The notes below the pieces were generated by a model, which worked only from the letters and a program-made list of their open reading frames with translations, was not told the origin of the DNA and made no database searches. A stretch of 53,087 nt of DNA, taken from assembly GCA_030446805.1 (NCBI GenBank), contig JAUJMO010000001.1:1285793-1338879 (forward strand), in the 5' to 3' direction. Shown here in pieces: positions 1-13,169 of the stretch; within the stretch, counting starts at the first letter, position 1; each line of letters opens with the position of its first letter. The stretch is from Caulobacteraceae bacterium (GTDB lineage: Bacteria; Pseudomonadota; Alphaproteobacteria; Caulobacterales; Caulobacteraceae). Position numbers and translations under genes: made by a program.

Positions 1-5278
<5,278 letters not shown>

Positions 5279-5318
5279 CGCCTGGCGCGGAGTCAAAGAC
5301 GAGTGCGGCGTGCGTGCG

Positions 5319-5576
5319 TCAGACCTCGCGGTCGATGTCGTCCCAGCCGGACCGGTGGGAGTAGAAGGCCAGCCACATCAGACCTCCGCCCACCACCGCC
5401 GTGCCCACAAGGGCGATGGTCATAGCCAGCCAGCCATGGAAGCCGATGCGGATGCCGCTTTCGGCCCAGACCGCGCCGGCGGTCCAGGCCAGGCCGGCCA
5501 TGACGGCCACCATGGCGAGCACGGCCGCCGCGAGCTGAAGCCAGCGACGGCCGGAGCGGCTCACTTGCGCGTCCAA
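5319..5576 (-). CDS. Small two-helix inner-membrane protein
   Basis: An 85-residue protein with two hydrophobic segments (about residues 13-38 and 46-68), a basic N-terminus (SRSGRR) and an acidic tail ending WDDIDREV. Its start lies inside the end of the ydbL-like gene (16-base overlap), so it is the last gene of the ydbH-ynbE-ydbL operon. I do not recognise a family. Co-transcription suggests an accessory role in the same envelope process, but that is inference from position only. E. coli has no equivalent gene in its ydbH operon as far as I recall. It could also be an unrelated passenger. Confidence 0.7.
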   Translation of the reverse strand: MDAQVSRSGRRWLQLAAAVLAMVAVMAGLAWTAGAVWAESGIRIGFHGWLAMTIALVGTAVVGGGLMWLAFYSHRSGWDDIDREV

Positions 5577-5920
5577 CCCCCGCCCAAGGGCCTGTACTGT
5601 TGGCCGGCGGGCAGGCTGGCGATGATGCGCTGGGCGGCGGCCTGAGCCGCAGCGGCCTCCGTGACGCCGGTGCGCTGGGCTACTTCGCGGTAGGCGGTCG
5701 CGCGCCGCGCATTGATGTCGTTCACCGCGGCGCGCGTGGCGGCGTCGCAGCTCGCCACGCAGGCCAGAAAGCCGTCCGCCTGTTCACCGACCTGTCCGGA
5801 GGCGCGCAGCGCGTCGGCGCTGCGGCCTTGAGCGAGAGCGGCCCCGCCAAGCGCGGCGCCGCCCATGACCAGGGTGAGACCGGCGGCGGCGAAGGTGAGA
5901 TGGAGTTTGGATCGGGTCAT
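5561..5920 (-). CDS. ydbL: YdbL family periplasmic protein (DUF1318)
   Basis: A 119-residue protein with an N-terminal signal peptide (about residues 1-28, ending ALAQ). The mature part matches the YdbL/DUF1318 layout: ALRASGQVGE, a DINARR stretch, YREVAQRTGV, an alanine-rich helix ending AQRIIASL, and a terminal GGGWTRK that parallels the WLRK ending of E. coli YdbL. The start was chosen at the ATG preceded by AGGAG seven bases upstream; in-frame sequence further upstream has no signal-peptide character. In E. coli YdbL works with YdbH and YnbE in the periplasm, probably as an assembly factor. One oddity is a CVASC pair in the middle of the mature protein that could form a disulfide; E. coli YdbL lacks it as far as I recall. 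Confidence 0.88.
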   Translation of the reverse strand: MTRSKLHLTFAAAGLTLVMGGAALGGAALAQGRSADALRASGQVGEQADGFLACVASCDAATRAAVNDINARRATAYREVAQRTGVTEAAAAQAAAQRIIASLPAGQQYRPLGGGWTRK

Positions 5921-5954
5921 GGTCAGGCTCCTAGATGGGGTGCGAGAGCCCGTT

Positions 5955-6140
5955 TCAGAAGATATCGGGATTGTTGCGGATGAGGTCCTGAACCTCACGA
6001 TCGAGGCGCACGCGCACATCCGCGTCGAGCTTGGCGTAGATGTTGATCGGCTCCACCTTGACGTTCACGGTCGGCGTGCAGGCGGCCAGCAGGGCGGCGC
6101 TGGAGGCCAGGGCCAGGACGGACAGGCGCATGGCGCTCAT
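5955..6140 (-). CDS. ynbE: YnbE family outer-membrane lipoprotein
   Basis: A 61-residue lipoprotein with a short signal peptide and lipobox LLAAC (Cys21). The rest matches YnbE: a VEPINIYAKLDADV segment and a VQDLIRNNPDIF tail, parallel to the DVEELLETRSDLF-type tail of E. coli YnbE. AAGGAG lies eight bases before the ATG. In E. coli the OM lipoprotein YnbE stacks on the C-terminal end of YdbH to complete a beta-strand bridge for phospholipid movement between the membranes. Gene order and spacing here (ydbH, 14-base gap, ynbE, 34-base gap, ydbL) match that operon, which strongly supports the call despite the small size. Confidence 0.9.
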   Translation of the reverse strand: MSAMRLSVLALASSAALLAACTPTVNVKVEPINIYAKLDADVRVRLDREVQDLIRNNPDIF

Positions 6141-6154
6141 GGCGGGGCTCCTTG

Positions 6155-9100
6155 TTATGGCTTTGTTGTAGTGGGGGCCGATTGAACCGGGGCTGAACGC
6201 TCACGCTGCAGATCCAGCCAAGTCTGGAGAAGCTCGTCGAAGTTGAGACTCGTGTCGAGGGTGAGGTTCACGGGCGTGTCGCTGGGCAGCGGGATGCGGC
6301 GCTGGAAGGCGCGGCCGCGGAGCAGGTCGAACAAGCCGATCCGGGCGCGTTGCTCGACGGGGGGGTCGTGGCGCCCCTTGACCGTGAAGACCATGCCCAG
6401 GCGCCCGCCCGGCCGGCTGTCGACCGAGACCTCCAGGTCGTTGTAGGCGAGGTTTTCAAGCGCTTGGTAGGCGAAGTCCTGGAAGGCGTTGGGCTCGGCG
6501 GCGACGGCGGGCGCGCCCTCCGCTCCGGCGACGGCGTCCGGCGGCCCCGTGGCGGCGACCTGGATCAGAGCCTCGCGCGCGATGGACAGGCGGCCCGGCC
6601 GAACGGAGCGAAGTTCGCCGCCGTCGAAGCGCAAACCCGCGGGGCCGCTCACGAACGGGATGCGGCCGTCCACCACGGCGGTGAGCTCGACCTTGTCGGC
6701 GAAGCCGGTCTCCTCGATCAGGGCGCCCAGGTTCACGTCGTCCAGGCGCACGGCGCCGGACAGGGTGCGGTCCTCGGCGAACGGGATGCGGAGGGGCTCG
6801 ACCCGTAGCTGGCCGCCGGCCACCCGCAAGCTGGCGGACTGCAGGGTCAGGGCCTCGGACTCCAGGCCGACTTCGGCGCGGACGTCGGTGATGGGGGTGA
6901 AGGCCTCGATCCGCTCGGCGGTGATCACCTGGCCCGGCGGGGCGATCAGGGGCGTGAGGCTGGAGAAGTTCAGCGCGGGACCGAGGTTCACCACACGGCC
7001 GAGGGGGCCGTCGAAACTGAGCCCCGCCGTGGTGAGGCGGCCTTCGCTGGTGGGGAGCCCGCCCTCCGTCCAGGCGATGCGGCCGGTGAAGTCCACCGCG
7101 CCCTCCACCTCCGAGACGACGCCGGCCGCCAAGGGGCTGAGGTCGTGCGGTTGGAGGCCGTCAGGGGTGAAACGGAGCTCGTCGGCCGTGATGTCGACCC
7201 CGCCGCGCCCTGCCTGGGCGAGGTGGATGAGGTCGGCCCGGGCGAGCCGGGTTCCGGCCGGGGCGTCCAGGATCTGGAGCGCGGCGCGCCAAGTCCCCTG
7301 CCCCAGCGCCGCCGTTCCGGTGAGGGCCACCGGGTGGAAGCGACGCTCTGGAGCGGTGTCGGCGACCTCGGCGGCGGCGATGCGGGTCGCAACCGTGGTC
7401 AGGCCGCGTGCCCCGCCCGAGGCGTCCAGCGCGCCGGAGCCGGCGGTGAGCCGGGCCTGCAGGAAGGGAACAAGCACGGCGGCTTCCTCGAAGCGGCCGC
7501 GGATGCGGTAGCCGTTCGCGCCGGCCTGGATGATCGGGGCGTCCGGCTGGGGACAGATGCGGGCGGACAGGCCCTCGACGTCGTTCTCGCCCAGTTCGAT
7601 CCGGGCGGCCCGAAGCCGGAGGCAGTCGGCGGCGGAAAAGGCGAAGACGCCATCCCGCGTGGTGACCCGGCCGCGAGCTTCGACGGCGGCGCCCTCGGCC
7701 AAGGGAACGTCCAGGGCGGCCCGGAGCCGGCCGTGGGCGGTGAGGTCGCCGTTCCGGAGAGTCAGCCCATCCACCTGGGCGGAGATGTCGGGCAGGCCGC
7801 CGCCGCCCACGGCCAAGCGGAAGCCGCCGGTCGGGCTGGCGCCGCCGAAGGTGAGACGGCCGGCCGGAGCCAATTCGGCGCGGGCCCCGTCCCGACCCCG
7901 CAGTTGCACGGGCGCGGTCAAGGCCAGGGCGCCCCCCGCCAGGCGAAGGCCGGGGGCGTCGAGTTCGAGGCCGCCCAGCGCGCGGGTGAGCGCGGCGACA
8001 TAGGCCGGCGAGTCGCCCAGGATCGGCAGGCCGGCGGCGAACCGGCGCGCCGGCGCTGCGGGCAAGGCGGCGCGGCCCTGCAGGGCGGCGTTCAGGGCCA
8101 GAAGGTCCGGCCCGGCGCGACCGTCGAAGCGCAGGCGGGCGTCCGTCAGGCTGAGCGGAGCGGCTTCGGCCGCGAGTTGGACCCCTGCCGCCCGGGCGGT
8201 CCCGCGAATGGGGGCGGCGCGTTTGAGCACGCTCAGGGCCGTCGAGGCCTGCGCCTCGAGCGCGCGGGCGCGGCCTCCGGGGGCTGACGCCTCCGACGCG
8301 TTCAGCGCCACGCGAACGGGGCCGGACAGGCGGCCGTCGCGGAAGGCGGCGGCGCTGCTGGATGCGGAGACCCGCAGGGCGCGCGCGGAGACGTCGCCCG
8401 CCCTCAGTCGATCGGCCGCTCCGGTCGCGCGGAGCGGTCCGGAAGCGCTGCCCCCTGCGCCCGAGATGGCGAAGGTCAGGGTCGGGCTGTCCACCGAAAC
8501 GGCGGGGGCCACGGCTTGCAGCCCGTCGGCGCTCAGGGTCCCGGCGCCCAGGCGGGCGCGGAGGACGCCGCGACCGCTCAGGGCCGCATCGACCAGGGTA
8601 AGGGAAGCACGCGACAGATGGGCGGCCAGGCGGACCTCGCCCAGGTCTGCGGCCCCAGCCTCCAGCCGCGCGCCCCGTCCGGCTGCGACGAGATCGCCTG
8701 TGTAGCCCATGCGGGCGAACGGGCCTGCGACGGCGCCCCGAACGGTGAGATTCAGCTCCGGACCGGAGAGCGTGGCTTCGCCCGCTGCAGCGTAGTCGGC
8801 GCCCAGCCCGAGGGTGAGCGCGACCGGCCCGTCCAGACGCTTGGCCTCCAGGTCAGGATAAGGCGTCCGACCCGACAGGCTCAGGCGCGCGGACGTCAGG
8901 GCGGCCTCGGCCGTCTGCAATTCGTCCACCGCGAGTTTCAGGTCGAGGTCCACCGCCTCACCGCCGCTGCGGAGCCCAAGGCTCCCGCCGGCCAGGTCGA
9001 CCAGGAAGCTCTCCCCCTCAAGGGCGGCGGGGCTGAGCGCCAGATCGAGGCGCTCCAGCCGGCTGTCGTCCACAACTCCGGAGCCGGAGGCGGCGAGAAG

Positions 9101-9655
9101 GCCATACGGCGTGAGCAAGCGGAGCCGCCCCTTCTCAACGATCACGCGGGGGCTGGGCCGATCGTCCCTGGGTGGACGGCTCAGCGCTTCCTCGACCAGC
9201 GGGTCGAGCAAGCCCAGGCTCAAGCGGTCCCCCGTCCAGCGCGCCTTGATCCGGGGACCGACCACCCGGATGGTTTGCGGACGCAGGGCGTAGGGCCCCT
9301 CCGGCGGCGGAGGCGCAGCCAGCAGGACCTCGACGCGGTCGGCCGCAAAGTCGGGGTCTCCCGAAGGTCCCAGGCGCACCCGCCCCACGAAGCCTCGGGC
9401 GTCCACATCGACAACGTCGATCTCCGCCTCCACGCCGCGATCGCGGAGATAGGCTTCGGCCAACTCGCCCACCAGCGCGCGACGGCCCGCGTAACCGCCC
9501 AAGGCGAGCGCCGCCACCAGGATCAGGCCGATGGAGACCGCCTCCAGGGCGTAGTCGCCCAACCGCGCCCAACGGATCACCCGTCGCCAGTCGCGCCGGG
9601 ACAGTCCCTTGGGCGGAGGCGCCGCTTCGGCGGGGGTTTGGGGAATGTCGGTCAA
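6155..9655 (-). CDS. ydbH: YdbH, AsmA-like inter-membrane phospholipid transport protein
   Basis: A 1166-residue protein with one N-terminal membrane anchor (about residues 35-57) and a long periplasmic part made of repetitive beta-rich sequence full of LSLSG, LDAPGLRLAGG and VRLDDVNLGALIEE types, as expected for an AsmA/TamB-like hydrophobic groove. The C-terminal part (FDGGELRSVRPGRLSI, ending NLTLDTSLNFDELLQTWLDLQ) fits the YdbH family. E. coli YdbH shares phospholipid transport to the outer membrane with TamB and YhdP. E. coli YdbH is shorter (about 880 residues), so this one is enlarged. The likely start is TTG, because no in-frame ATG or GTG precedes the anchor and upstream codons offer no alternative; the Shine-Dalgarno is weak. 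It is followed by ynbE and ydbL. No promoter was identified in the 152-base divergent gap upstream. Confidence 0.88.
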   Translation of the reverse strand: MTDIPQTPAEAAPPPKGLSRRDWRRVIRWARLGDYALEAVSIGLILVAALALGGYAGRRALVGELAEAYLRDRGVEAEIDVVDVDARGFVGRVRLGPSGDPDFAADRVEVLLAAPPPPEGPYALRPQTIRVVGPRIKARWTGDRLSLGLLDPLVEEALSRPPRDDRPSPRVIVEKGRLRLLTPYGLLAASGSGVVDDSRLERLDLALSPAALEGESFLVDLAGGSLGLRSGGEAVDLDLKLAVDELQTAEAALTSARLSLSGRTPYPDLEAKRLDGPVALTLGLGADYAAAGEATLSGPELNLTVRGAVAGPFARMGYTGDLVAAGRGARLEAGAADLGEVRLAAHLSRASLTLVDAALSGRGVLRARLGAGTLSADGLQAVAPAVSVDSPTLTFAISGAGGSASGPLRATGAADRLRAGDVSARALRVSASSSAAAFRDGRLSGPVRVALNASEASAPGGRARALEAQASTALSVLKRAAPIRGTARAAGVQLAAEAAPLSLTDARLRFDGRAGPDLLALNAALQGRAALPAAPARRFAAGLPILGDSPAYVAALTRALGGLELDAPGLRLAGGALALTAPVQLRGRDGARAELAPAGRLTFGGASPTGGFRLAVGGGGLPDISAQVDGLTLRNGDLTAHGRLRAALDVPLAEGAAVEARGRVTTRDGVFAFSAADCLRLRAARIELGENDVEGLSARICPQPDAPIIQAGANGYRIRGRFEEAAVLVPFLQARLTAGSGALDASGGARGLTTVATRIAAAEVADTAPERRFHPVALTGTAALGQGTWRAALQILDAPAGTRLARADLIHLAQAGRGGVDITADELRFTPDGLQPHDLSPLAAGVVSEVEGAVDFTGRIAWTEGGLPTSEGRLTTAGLSFDGPLGRVVNLGPALNFSSLTPLIAPPGQVITAERIEAFTPITDVRAEVGLESEALTLQSASLRVAGGQLRVEPLRIPFAEDRTLSGAVRLDDVNLGALIEETGFADKVELTAVVDGRIPFVSGPAGLRFDGGELRSVRPGRLSIAREALIQVAATGPPDAVAGAEGAPAVAAEPNAFQDFAYQALENLAYNDLEVSVDSRPGGRLGMVFTVKGRHDPPVEQRARIGLFDLLRGRAFQRRIPLPSDTPVNLTLDTSLNFDELLQTWLDLQRERSAPVQSAPTTTKP

Positions 9656-9807
9656 GATGGGTCAGGGCTGGAGATCGGGAAGGGCACATAGCCTGCTTCA
9701 CCCTGAACGACAGGTGTGCGCCGCCCCCCCGCCAGCCTGGGCTCAAGTTTTCTTAACCCTGGGCGGGGCACTGTCGCGGCTTCGGTAAACAACGACGGCC
9801 CTCCTTC

Positions 9808-11562
9808 ATGCCGCCTTTCGATCCCCGCCGCGAGCCGGTGCGCTTCGCTCCCACCCTGACCGTGATGGCCGTGGCGGTATGCGCGGCCGGCATGACCATG
9901 GCCACCAAGGCGGAGCCGACCGGCGCCAAGCGGGTCAAGGCGGCCGCGGAGGCCAGTCAGTCCGAAACGGCCAAGGCCGGCAAGGCCAAGACGGACTCTA
10001 GCAAGGCAGGCGCCAAGGCTGCCGAGGCCAAGGGCTCCAAGAGCGCCAAGGCTGGCAAGGCCGATGCTGACAAGCCTGCCGAGGCGGAGGGCTCCAAGAC
10101 GGCCAAGTCGGACAAGACAAAGCCGCAGCCGGTGAAGATCGCCGTGTCCAGCAAGGCCAAGCCCGGCGGAACCAAGTCGGCCAAGGCCGATGCGCCCAAG
10201 GCCGGCGTGAAGGCGGAAGGAACCAAGTCGACCAAGGCCGATGCGCCCAAGGCCGGCGCGAAGGCGGAAGGAACCAAGACCGCCAAGGCCGCTGCGGCCA
10301 AGGCTGGCGCCAAGGCTGAACTCGCCAAGACGGCCAAGGCGGCCGCTCCGGAGCCGAAATACGGCGCAGCGCGCACCATCAAGGTGCGGCTGCACAAGGG
10401 AGAGACGCTGGAGGCGGCGATCCGCCGGGCGGAAGCCTCGCCGGACGACGCCAAGGCTGCAGCCGCCGAGGTCCGAAAGGCGCTAGGCAAGGCACCGGGC
10501 CCCGGCCAACTGTTCGCCCTGGAGGTCGCCCCGCGCGCGGGGCGCGTCGGGGCGGGCCGGCTGATGGGACTGACCCTGAAATCCGCGGCGCTGGCCGATC
10601 CGGTGGTGCTGGGCCGCAGCAAGGGCGGCGAACTGACCCTCACCGGGCGCACCAAGCTGGCCATGGCCAAGGCCGAAGCCAAGGCGGGGCCGAAGGAAGA
10701 CTCCGACGGGGACTCCGCCCCGACGATCGAGCGCGCCAAGCTGATCACCGGCGAGGTCCGCGGCAGTCTGTTCGGCTCGGCCCGCAAGGCGGGCGTGGGC
10801 GCCGGGCAAATCGGCGAGATCGTCAGGGCCTTTGCGGCCAAGGTGGACTTCCAGCGCGACCTCAAGGCCGGGGACAAGTTCACGGTCGTCTACGACGACG
10901 ACGGCAAGCTGCTCTACGCCCGGATCAAGGCCAAGGGCTCCTACCGCTTCGCCCGCCCTGGCGGGGAGGTGATGTGGCTGGACGACGACGGCAAATCGCT
11001 GAAGCATGGCCTGCTGCGCACCCCGGTGGACGGCGCGCGCATGAGCAGCCGGTTCGGTCTGCGCATCCACCCCATCCTGGGCTACGCCAAGATGCACCAG
11101 GGCATCGACTTCGCTGCGGCCTCCGGCACGCCGATCATGGCGGCCGGCGACGGAGAGGTCGTGGAGATCAGGCGCTGGGGCGGTTACGGCAACTGGCTGC
11201 GCATCCGGCACTCGGGCGGTTATGAGAGCGGCTACGCCCACCTGTCCCGTTACGCGTCGGGACTGAACGTGGGCGACAAGGTCAAGCAGGGTCAGCTGGT
11301 CGCCTATGTGGGTTCCACCGGCGCCTCCACCGGCCCGCACCTGCACCACGAGATCTGGCTGAACGGCCAGCGCGTGGATCCCAAGGGCGCCAAGATCCCG
11401 ACCGGCTTCGCGCTGGAGGGGCGGGAACTGGTCGCCTTCAAGGCGCAGCAAGCCAAGGTGCAGGCCGCCTTGGGCCGCGGCGACAGCAGGATGGCCGACG
11501 GCAAGCCTCGCACCAAGGTCGCGGGCCTGCGCCCGGCCAAGCACGGCGACGGCGAGGCCTGA
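9808..11562 (+). CDS. M23 (LytM) peptidase with Lys/Ala-rich repeat region
   Basis: A 584-residue exported murein endopeptidase-like protein. An N-terminal hydrophobic segment (about residues 10-30) is followed by a lysine/alanine-rich, low-complexity region (about 30-185), a mixed domain resembling the OapA/opacity-like part of M23 proteins (about 190-410), and a complete M23 domain. Zn ligands are visible as HQGID (His430, Asp434) and HLHHE (His511, His513), with GYAHLSRY between them. The catalytic set is intact, so peptidoglycan cleavage rather than only activator function is plausible; the substrate is not predictable. The Lys/Ala region contains three copies of a 17-residue unit. The gene stands alone, divergent from ydbH, with a possible hairpin just after the stop. 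Confidence 0.92.
   Translation: MPPFDPRREPVRFAPTLTVMAVAVCAAGMTMATKAEPTGAKRVKAAAEASQSETAKAGKAKTDSSKAGAKAAEAKGSKSAKAGKADADKPAEAEGSKTAKSDKTKPQPVKIAVSSKAKPGGTKSAKADAPKAGVKAEGTKSTKADAPKAGAKAEGTKTAKAAAAKAGAKAELAKTAKAAAPEPKYGAARTIKVRLHKGETLEAAIRRAEASPDDAKAAAAEVRKALGKAPGPGQLFALEVAPRAGRVGAGRLMGLTLKSAALADPVVLGRSKGGELTLTGRTKLAMAKAEAKAGPKEDSDGDSAPTIERAKLITGEVRGSLFGSARKAGVGAGQIGEIVRAFAAKVDFQRDLKAGDKFTVVYDDDGKLLYARIKAKGSYRFARPGGEVMWLDDDGKSLKHGLLRTPVDGARMSSRFGLRIHPILGYAKMHQGIDFAAASGTPIMAAGDGEVVEIRRWGGYGNWLRIRHSGGYESGYAHLSRYASGLNVGDKVKQGQLVAYVGSTGASTGPHLHHEIWLNGQRVDPKGAKIPTGFALEGRELVAFKAQQAKVQAALGRGDSRMADGKPRTKVAGLRPAKHGDGEA
10171..10323 (+). repeat. 51-bp tandem repeat coding for 17-residue Lys/Ala units
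   Basis: Three head-to-tail units start at about 10171, 10222 and 10273. The first two are nearly identical and the third is diverged. Each codes for TKS(A/T)KADAPKAG(V/A)KAEG. Units are in frame with the M23 peptidase gene, so copy number can change without breaking it. Confidence 0.85.
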
Positions 11563-11570
11563 CCGCCCCG

Positions 11571-11597
11571 CGACGGAGTTCCGCCGAGGCTCCGTCG
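11571..11597 (+). terminator. Possible hairpin terminator after the M23 gene
   Basis: An 8-bp perfect stem (CGACGGAG with CTCCGTCG) around an 11-base loop starts nine bases after the stop codon. No T-tract follows, so it may be a weak terminator or only an mRNA 3' stabiliser. Confidence 0.4.
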
Positions 11598-11685
11598 TCT
11601 GCAGTTGACAGCGTCCCATTCCGACCCGCCCTTGATGGCGCCGTTCCTGCTCTTTCGCGGCAGGAACTCCGAGTTGGAGGGGAAA

Positions 11686-11985
11686 ATGGAAGCTGACATG
11701 CGCGAAGGCCTGGAGATGCGGCCCGAACTAAAGGTCGTGGAGGGGGTAGGCCCGGCGCCGGCGTCCCAGACGCTGATCGACGCGGTGACCCAGCTCGAAG
11801 CCAACAAGAAGGACGTGTCCCCCAAGGGCTTCACCCGCCGGCTGCAGTTGGCCTACGCCATCTACGACCAGGCGAGCCGGATGGTGGCCGAAATCGAGTC
11901 CCAACACGCCAAGCTGGTCTCGGACCTGGTGTCGGTGGAGCGGCGCAGCCCGCTGCCGGAACCGATCGCTCCCGTGCGCCGCTGA
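11686..11985 (+). CDS. Hypothetical small helical protein
   Basis: A 99-residue soluble protein with no signal peptide or membrane segment. The chosen ATG follows GGAGG at five bases; a longer in-frame start exists 81 bases upstream but lacks a ribosome site and would add a poorly protein-like segment. Sequence features: an acidic N-terminus, LIDAVTQLEANKKDVS, GFTRRLQLAYAIYDQASRMV and a Pro-rich end, predicted mostly helical. I do not recognise a family. It stands alone between the M23 gene and a Thr/Gly-rich lipoprotein. The codon pattern and Shine-Dalgarno support a real gene. Confidence 0.7.
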   Translation: MEADMREGLEMRPELKVVEGVGPAPASQTLIDAVTQLEANKKDVSPKGFTRRLQLAYAIYDQASRMVAEIESQHAKLVSDLVSVERRSPLPEPIAPVRR

Positions 11986-12081
11986 CGCAAAAAAAGTCGC
12001 AACTCTCGATGCGCTGGCGATCACGAACGCGTGAACCGATGACGTTCCCGCGCGTTAGTGATGTCTCTGGAGGGAACTGAC

Positions 12082-12522
12082 ATGCGACTTCTTCTGATCA
12101 CGGCGGCGACGACGGCGGCTCTGGCCCTGGCGGCCTGCGGCGGCGGCGGCGAGGACACGGCGGCCGGCGAAGACGCCGCGGCTACGGCCGGCTCGACGGC
12201 CGGCACGCCTGAAGCCGGGGCCGCAGGCGCCGGCGACATGAGCGGCGGCGCCATGGGCACGACCACGGGCGGCGCGGGCGAGATGAGCCCCGACGCCACC
12301 ACGACGGGCGGCATGACCACGGGCGGAACGACCGGCGGCACGACCACCACGGGCGGAACGACCGGGGGCACGACCACCGGAGGAACCACCACGACGGGCG
12401 GAACCACCGGCGGGACCACGGGCGGCACGACCACCGGCGGGACCACCACGGGCGGAACGACCGGCGGTGGAACCACGGGCGGCACGACCGGCGGAACCAC
12501 CGGCGGCACGACGGGCGGCTAA
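12082..12522 (+). CDS. Lipoprotein with long Thr-Gly repeat tail
   Basis: A 146-residue protein with a signal peptide and lipobox ALAAC, then four to five Gly, an Ala/Glu/Asp-rich linker and a long tail of TTGG / GGTT units (about residues 75-146). The start ATG is preceded by GGAGG eight bases upstream. The tail is almost pure Thr and Gly; no folded domain is visible, so it is likely a disordered, surface-tethered chain. Function unknown. The repeat DNA is a run of short degenerate units that could vary in number. A strong terminator follows the stop. Confidence 0.78.
   Translation: MRLLLITAATTAALALAACGGGGEDTAAGEDAAATAGSTAGTPEAGAAGAGDMSGGAMGTTTGGAGEMSPDATTTGGMTTGGTTGGTTTTGGTTGGTTTGGTTTTGGTTGGTTGGTTTGGTTTGGTTGGGTTGGTTGGTTGGTTGG
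12300..12519 (+). repeat. Low-complexity ACC/GGC repeat coding for Thr-Gly units
   Basis: Repeats of roughly 9-15 bases built on ACGACC, ACCACC, GGCGG and GGAACC code for TTGG / TGGT peptides. The reverse strand is open and would read as Pro-Val repeats, which is a by-product of the repeat, not a gene. Confidence 0.85.
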
Positions 12523-12558
12523 GCCCCTCCGCGTCTTCGGACGTGGTGCACGAACAGA

Positions 12559-12593
12559 ACGCGCTCCGGACCTCGTCCGGGGCGCGTTTTCTT
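12559..12593 (+). terminator. Strong intrinsic terminator
   Basis: A 13-bp stem (12559-12571 with 12575-12587, one G-U pair) closes on a CTC loop and is followed by TTTTCTTT. It lies 36 bases after the Thr-Gly lipoprotein gene and should end its transcript. Confidence 0.9.
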
Positions 12594-13052
12594 TGGCCTC
12601 GGGGGGCTCGCGGGCCGGGTGCGAGACCCAGCCAGGCGCGGACGGTGCGCAAGCACTCGGCCCGCAGCCAAGCTCCTCCCGGTGCAGGTCAGGGTTGTTC
12701 GATGCAGACATCCGGCCGACGCCGGGCTCGCCCTGGCGGTCAATGCACCCGGCGGAGCACAGCGCTCGAACCGCCTCGGCCGGCGAGCTTGGTCAGAAAA
12801 GGCCGAGTGGAGGCCCGTGGCCCGGCTACGGCGAACCGCCCAGGCTCTATCCGGGATTGGGCGCCCATGTGGAGGCTCGCTGCCGCCGGTCGAAGGAGTG
12901 AAGCCGGGGTCGCTTGGCTTCAGCAAAGGCTCAGCAGGCAGCCGCGTCGGAACGCCGCACTCAGAAGCCTTGCGCGCCGGGACGATTAGGTTCGCAGGAT
13001 CGACGGGCACGGATGCCGCTCCAAACGGAGCCGGCATCCGCGCCTAAGGGGT
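12594..13052. other. Gene-free stretch of about 460 bases
   Basis: No open frame here has protein-like composition, a ribosome site or a recognisable domain. Composition is as GC-rich as the genes around it. The only clear structure is a hairpin at about 13011-13039 (GGATGCCG with CGGCATCC, plus an inner CTCC/GGAG pair) lying just downstream of the small minus-strand gene. It might be a decayed gene or hold an untranslated RNA, but I cannot show either. Confidence 0.5.
13011..13039 (-). terminator. Hairpin downstream of the Cys-rich peptide gene
   Basis: The stem is GGATGCCG / CGGCATCC with an inner CTCC / GGAG stem, loop AAAC and one bulged base. It sits 14 bases past the stop of the minus-strand small gene. 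There is no T-tract on that strand, so the terminator role is tentative. Confidence 0.4.
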
Positions 13053-13169
13053 TTAGCCGCAGCAGCTCTTAAGGGCTTGGCAGCAGGCCGCCGCCACGGG
13101 AGAGGCGGCGAAGGCCGCGCCAGCCGACAGAACGAAAGCGGCGGCGGCGAGCAGGGCGGTGCGCTTCAT
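13053..13169 (-). CDS. 38-residue secreted Cys-rich peptide
   Basis: Reading the minus strand from the ATG at 13169 gives a basic start (MKRT), a 17-18 residue hydrophobic core and a signal-peptidase site after AFA. The mature part of about 17 residues contains CCQALKSCCG: two Cys pairs separated by five residues. AGGAG lies eight bases upstream of the ATG, a good Shine-Dalgarno. The gene is too short for routine calling but has all the marks of a translated exported peptide. Paired vicinal cysteines suggest metal (copper or zinc) binding or disulfide cross-linking; that is inference. The nearest plus-strand neighbour is a small lipoprotein gene. No metal-transport gene adjoins it. Confidence 0.65.
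   Translation of the reverse strand: MKRTALLAAAAFVLSAGAAFAASPVAAACCQALKSCCG

Noticed and set aside
12021-12509. Minus-strand frame of Pro-Val repeats
   Set aside because: It is the complement of the Thr-Gly coding repeat; no start signal or signal peptide.
12300-12519. Possible CRISPR array
   Set aside because: Units are short, degenerate and without unique spacers; they are in frame within a lipoprotein gene.
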